Shown here: one piece after another, positions 60,057 to 64,000 of the stretch
Layout of the letters: every line of letters begins with the position of its first letter
Position numbering within the stretch: position 1 is the first letter of the stretch
Assembly (NCBI GenBank): GCA_014904845.1
Contig: MU119202.1
Location: 186,001-250,000 of the forward strand
Source of the DNA: Acephala macrosclerotiorum
Lineage: Eukaryota; Ascomycota; Leotiomycetes; Helotiales; Mollisiaceae
DNA: 64,000 bases
Direction of reading: 5' to 3'
Notes under the pieces: model-generated
Told to the model about the DNA's origin: nothing
The model's database searches: none
What the model saw: only the letters and a program-made list of their open reading frames with translations
Position numbers and translations under genes: made by a program

Positions 60057-61754
60057 ATGAAGACCGTCTCCCTGCTATTGGCCGTTTTGAGCTTTAATGT
60101 CCTAGCTATTACTGCAACATCCTTCACCTCCGAACCTTTTGATGCCCGCGAGGCCACGATTGACGGTGTGCACAATGCCCTCTACTCTGGTATATCGACC
60201 TGCCGTGATGTTGTGTCCTCGTTCACCTCGAGAATTGAAGCGTTCAATCCCACAGTCAACGCGATCATCAGCCTCAATCCTAATGCATTGAGCATCGCAG
60301 ATGGTATGGACTTGCAAATGGCTTCAGGCAACGCTACTGGGTCATTGTTCTGTATACCGATCTTGCTCAAGGACAATTACGATACAATCGATATGAATAC
60401 AACGGGAGGCTGTTTGGACCTGGCTGGTAATAAGCCGACGACAGACGCACCTGTCGTTACTGCGTTGAAAAATGCGGGAGCTATTATACTGGGAAAGACT
60501 AACCTTCATGAGCTGGCGTTGGAAGGTCTATCAGTATCCTCGCTTGGTGGGCAGACAATAAATCCATATGATCATACAAGGACTCCAGGAGGAAGCTCTG
60601 GAGGGACTGGAGCAGCTATCGCTACTGGCTTCGCAGTCTTTGGCACAGGTAAGCAATGTTGGATATTCCTACCTTCTAGATACTGACAATTTTCAGGGAC
60701 GGACACTGTGAATTCCCTGCGGAGTCCAGCAAGTGCCAACAGTCTTTTTAGTGTTCGGCCTACAAGAGGATTGATATCGAGGGCTGGTATCATTCCAATA
60801 TCCTATACGCAAGATGCTATTGGTCCTATTGCTAGGAATGTCAAAGACCTTGCAGTTGCGTTGACAGTCATGACGAGTGCCGGCTACGATGCGAATGACA
60901 ATACCACCGCGTTGATTCCCACATCGTCTGTCGGAGTAGACTATTCGAAGAGTATATATGGTGGTAGTCTCAAAGGCTTGAGACTTGGTCTGCTACAAGG
61001 TTTCTTCAACAGGACTGCAAGCAATGAGACAACACCAGTCAACGATGTCATGAATCATATGGTATCCATCCTGGAAGCAGCAGGAGTTACCGTGGTTTCG
61101 ATCAACGAGACTGTCTACAATGCCACTGCCATTGCTGCATTGGATGTCCAGACTTCGGAGTACAGACAAGAGATGAACTCGTACCTTGAAACCCCATCTC
61201 TGTCCGGAACTCAGCCAGCAACCCTCAATGAACTGTACAATAGCTCCAAATTCTTGGTTATTCCGAGCCAGTACAGTTATGTCAACACTGCTTTGAGATC
61301 ATCAACAAGCAATTCGTCCTATGCGCAGACGAAACTCGGGATACAGAACTTGACCATAGTCCTGAAGTCTACGTTCTCCTCCAATTCGCTAGATGCGATT
61401 ATATATCCGGAGCAGAAGAATCTTGTCGTCAAAATAGGATCTCCTTCTCAATCTGGTCGCAACGGGATCCTCGCAGCCCTGACTGGTTCCCCAGTCGTCA
61501 CAATCCCGGCCGGGTTCTCCCCTCCCACAGACGATGCCCCAATTGGCGTACCAATTGGTTTGGAAATCCTCGGACAGCCTTGGAGTGAGAGCAAGTTGCT
61601 CAATATAGCAGCGCATATATCAGATCTCACGCATGTCAGACGCATGCCATCGTTTGCAAACGGTTCTGTTGAAGTGTCTGTGTATGACACAGTTCCAACA
61701 ATTACTCCAAACACCTCGAATATTCCAAGTGCATATCCCTTGGGCGCACTGTGA
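60057..61754 (+). CDS. Secreted amidase (amidase-signature family)
   Basis: Two exons (60057-60648 and 60697-61754, joined G|GG) encode 549 aa. A signal peptide (TVSLLLAVLSFNVLAITATS) suggests export. The Ser-cisSer-Lys catalytic core is visible: Lys in PILLKDNYDT and the Gly/Ser-rich GGSSGGTGAAIATG. The nucleophile Ser lies in the TDTVNSLRSPAS region, which starts exon 2. The C-terminal family segment LTGSPVVTIPAGFSPP is also present. Many NxS/T sites fit a secreted glycoprotein. Secreted fungal amidases of this type act on unknown amides. Relation to acetamidase or fatty-acid amide hydrolase cannot be settled by eye. Confidence 0.92.
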
Positions 61755-62534
61755 TGTGTCTGACGCGCAGGAAATAGTTCCACTCCAGTGTGGAAGCTCC
61801 CGAGGCCTGGGGTCGAGGAGAAGCTGGGGTGAATTCTTCCAAGCGATAGACGAGGAAGGAAGGAACCAGGTCTTGGCAGAATTGATATGATTTTAAGATA
61901 TCTTACATCTTTATTCCAAGCTATACAGCGTCACAAGTTTGCAGGGCCAGTCACAGCGCATCAATCGCTGGTCGCACGAGGGCACGGGGTAGGGCTATAT
62001 ATACCTCTCCTATTACTGATGCCGAGGCAAGCGCCAAGGCGATTCTGGCCTGGTAGCTTCAGTTGTGGTATTTTGACGAGGTTCTCCTAGAGGTAATTAT
62101 TGCAATCTCGCGGTCTCTCTTCAGCCAAAATTATTCATCTGGCTCAAATTCATCATTCAGTATCATCTCCTTTCTCGTGTCCTTCGAATTCTTGCATGTC
62201 ATGATGCTTGCTTTTGGTGTTGCTTCCACATGTTTCAAATTTAACAGGGAAGCCATGGCCTCATCAAAGCAATCAGCCTTGTACGGCCAAGCCCCATCTT
62301 TGCCGCACCGCCATCCCTGCAGTGAATCCTCCGATATGGAAATTGCGTGGCCGCCAGGGCTTCTGCTTTCGTCTCATAATCTCATTGCGCGCCCACCATT
62401 ATCGTGAAAACGTTTGTTTTTGCTGATCTCGTCGTTGGCGCCCAGAAGAAACATCATAAACGCGATCTCGTTTCGTCCGAATCGTCGTTCCTTTCGCGTC
62501 GAAATACAATGCGACTCTGACATCGACGACGACA
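61755..62534. other. Intergenic
   Basis: These 0.78 kb lie between the amidase and the second GPI-type protein. No gene is recognised. The last 130 bp are probably promoter and leader of the latter. Confidence 0.5.
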
Positions 62535-63408
62535 ATGCCTCCTCGAGCCCTTCTTTTCTTAGCTGGTAGCCTCCTAACGAACTTCGTCAGTGCTGCTTCA
62601 GCCCCCACTTGTGTATCATCCGCAGACGGATATCCAGTTGGACAGGTCAACTATCTATTCAACGCTTTTTGCAAACAGCTGGCGAGCAACAATTTCGCGA
62701 CAGAACAACAGATCTATGGCCTGCCTGTCATATCTTTCGATTACGCTGCGGCAAGCGGCTCGAGCACCTGCGATTTGACCAACTGTCTAGCAAGTTTTCA
62801 GACTTTGATTGCCTCCTGTAGGTTCAATCTGATCCCTCTTCCTCAAAGAGGCGATATTAGTGTGCAAACAACTAAGTAGATCTGCAGGTCAACTTCCCAA
62901 TGCGACAATATAGGGTACAGGGAGTCTGGATGCGGGGTGTGGGACGTATAATTTCACGATTTGGGACACAGCCTTGAACCCTATCACTCTGGGTGCAGCG
63001 ACGACCACACTCCAAGGAGCGACCATGACTACCGCACCGATAATTACGACGACGGCTGCGTCTGTCTCTTCGACCATATCTGCCCTAGTCTCGTCTACAA
63101 CGTCGGTGTCTGCAACGCTGTCGGAAAGTTCGATAGAGACATCGCTCTCTCAATTCTACGCTTACTCGAACGAGACATCGACAGCTAGATCATCGGGCCC
63201 AGCAAGTGCAACGGTAGTGAGCATGACTGTGGACGGATCGATAGTGGCTACGACGATCGAAGTGAGCAAGACCACGGCAGCGACTCATGTATCGACGACG
63301 AAGCTCGTTGTGGGGAGCACGGCCTTGGGGACTAGTGGTGCGGATATTTTGAGAGCAAGTGGGTTCTCGTTGGTGTCTGTGGCGTGTATTTTTGCGTGGT
63401 ATTTTTGA
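62535..63408 (+). CDS. Secreted Cys-rich GPI-type protein with an in-frame TAG codon
   Basis: Two exons, 62535-62817 and 62888-63408 (donor T|GTAGGT, acceptor CTGCAG|GT), give 267 codons in one frame except for TAG at 62911-62913. A signal peptide (ALLFLAGSLLTNFVSAASA) is followed by a domain with six Cys: APTC, NAFC, STC, TNC, IASC and DAGC. NATI and then GTGSLDAGCGTYNFTIWD flank the stop. A Ser/Thr-rich stalk ends in a hydrophobic GPI-type tail (GFSLVSVACIFAWYF). A later acceptor (GGTACAG at 62920) also keeps frame and removes the TAG. However, it turns the fifth Cys into Trp, leaving an odd number, and deletes the sequence around NATI. Whether the gene is dead, alternatively spliced or recoded is open. 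Confidence 0.7.
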
Positions 63409-63719
63409 GAGGCGTTGGATTAGGAGTTAGGATGAAGGGGTTTATGTGTTGATGGATTGACGAGATACCCAGTATTAATAGTATTCTTTCATGCCGAGTG
63501 TTTGGAGACTTTTGGAACATTCAACGTTGGATGTTCGGTGAGTCTCGGAGACACAGTGTGTAATTATGATCTTACACGAGCATAAGAAAGTGATTTCAAG
63601 GTACTGTGAGGCTTAATGCTCCGGTGAATTAAAAGCATAAACTACCCTAAGATGATTCGCACCAAACGCAGAGAAGAACCATCGCAATTCCTAGTGACCA
63701 AGAAACATGCCGTATTTGT
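63409..63719. other. Convergent intergenic region
   Basis: This short stretch lies between the 3' ends of the GPI-type gene and the RGG-protein gene. Nothing else is visible. Confidence 0.5.
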
Positions 63720-64000
63720 CTACTTTGCCCTCCTTCCTCTTCCACCCCTCACCCCGCCTCGTCCACCCCGCAACGTCCCTCTCAATCCCCCTCTTCCGCC
63801 CCTCGGTATCCCCCCTATTGGTATCGTTGCATTTCCGCTTGTCTTACCTCCTCTCCCTTTGCTATTAGACCGCTCTCCAATAGGGACAAGCGTAGCGTCT
63901 TCACCAATCTCCATCCCGCCTAGCATAGTCCCGAAAGTAGTACCGTCCTCATTGATGTTAAACGTATGCCCAACAAATCCGCCTCCCCGCTGACTCCCTG
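63720..64000 (-). CDS. C-terminal part of an RGG-repeat protein (runs off the window)
   Basis: A minus-strand frame is open from the right edge to a TAG at 63720-63722, with no stop in 93 codons. It reads GGGFVGHTFNINEDGTTF and then MLGGMEIGEDATLVPIGE. The tail is rich in Gly/Arg (PRGGRGGLRGTLRGGRGG) and ends GRGRRAK. RGG tails are typical of RNA-binding, often nucleolar, proteins. The opposite strand is also open (a Pro-rich frame), but the repeat pattern reads sensibly only on the minus strand. The start and family lie outside the window. Confidence 0.6.
   Translation of the reverse strand, partial: GSQRGGGFVGHTFNINEDGTTFGTMLGGMEIGEDATLVPIGERSNSKGRGGKTSGNATIPIGGIPRGGRGGLRGTLRGGRGGVRGGRGRRAK

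Noticed and set aside
1..64000. Reassignment of TAG as a sense codon in this genome
   Set aside because: TAG terminates RPN13 right after its expected C-terminus and also ends the small protein at 24813 and the RGG protein at 63720. The in-frame TAGs are therefore not explained by a variant code.
1..64000. CRISPR array, tRNA or rRNA genes, biosynthetic gene cluster
   Set aside because: No regularly spaced repeats, no convincing tRNA B-box context, no rRNA sequence and no PKS, NRPS or terpene core enzyme were seen.

Overview
The window is nuclear DNA of a filamentous ascomycete (Pezizomycotina). Genes are separate and carry many introns of about 50-170 bp with GTAAGT-like donors and CAG/TAG acceptors. 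The gene content is typically filamentous: a full-length Cch1 calcium channel, an Snf5 with a GATA finger, a SulP transporter with a cyclic-nucleotide-type domain, a secreted GH125 mannosidase and GPI-anchored proteins. A leotiomycete/helotialean source is my best guess, but it rests on general impression and was not computed.

Layout. 0-15 kb, all on the minus strand: SulP/STAS/cNMP transporter (85-3730), GINS subunit PSF1 (5430-6219), HMG-box protein (7105-8781), a 2.8 kb gene-free stretch, and a DDT/WHIM-like PHD-finger protein (11626-14496). The last is divergent from the 2,184-residue calcium channel CCH1 (15446-22199). 24-34 kb, plus strand: a small Ser-rich protein, a ferroportin-family transporter, a disordered/coiled-coil protein, and a WSC/Mid2-like single-span membrane protein. 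A 283-bp MITE with 33-bp inverted repeats and TTA target duplications follows. 34-46 kb is a housekeeping block: RPL9, DPP III, RPL6 divergent from RPN13, a Pro/Asn-rich protein and SNF5. 46.8-64 kb is more accessory: a broken F-box-like gene, a GPI-anchored protein, an aldo/keto reductase, a PAP2 phosphatase, a GH125 mannosidase, a repeat-like GC-rich patch, a secreted amidase, a second GPI-anchored protein, and the 3' end of an RGG-repeat protein running off the right edge.

Most notable observation. Three otherwise intact genes carry a single in-frame TAG: the aldo/keto reductase (52082-52084, in place of the Trp after the catalytic His), the second GPI-type protein (62911-62913), and the coiled-coil protein (28512-28514). 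None carries an in-frame TAA or TGA. TAG is a genuine terminator elsewhere in the window (RPN13), so the code is not reassigned. Recent pseudogenisation is the null explanation. TAG-to-TGG recoding by A-to-I mRNA editing, known from fruiting bodies of some filamentous ascomycetes, is a testable alternative. For the coiled-coil gene a very short intron is a third option.

Gene models were spliced by hand from frame continuity, GT-AG sites and protein family knowledge. Exon sums were checked to be multiples of three. No database search was run.
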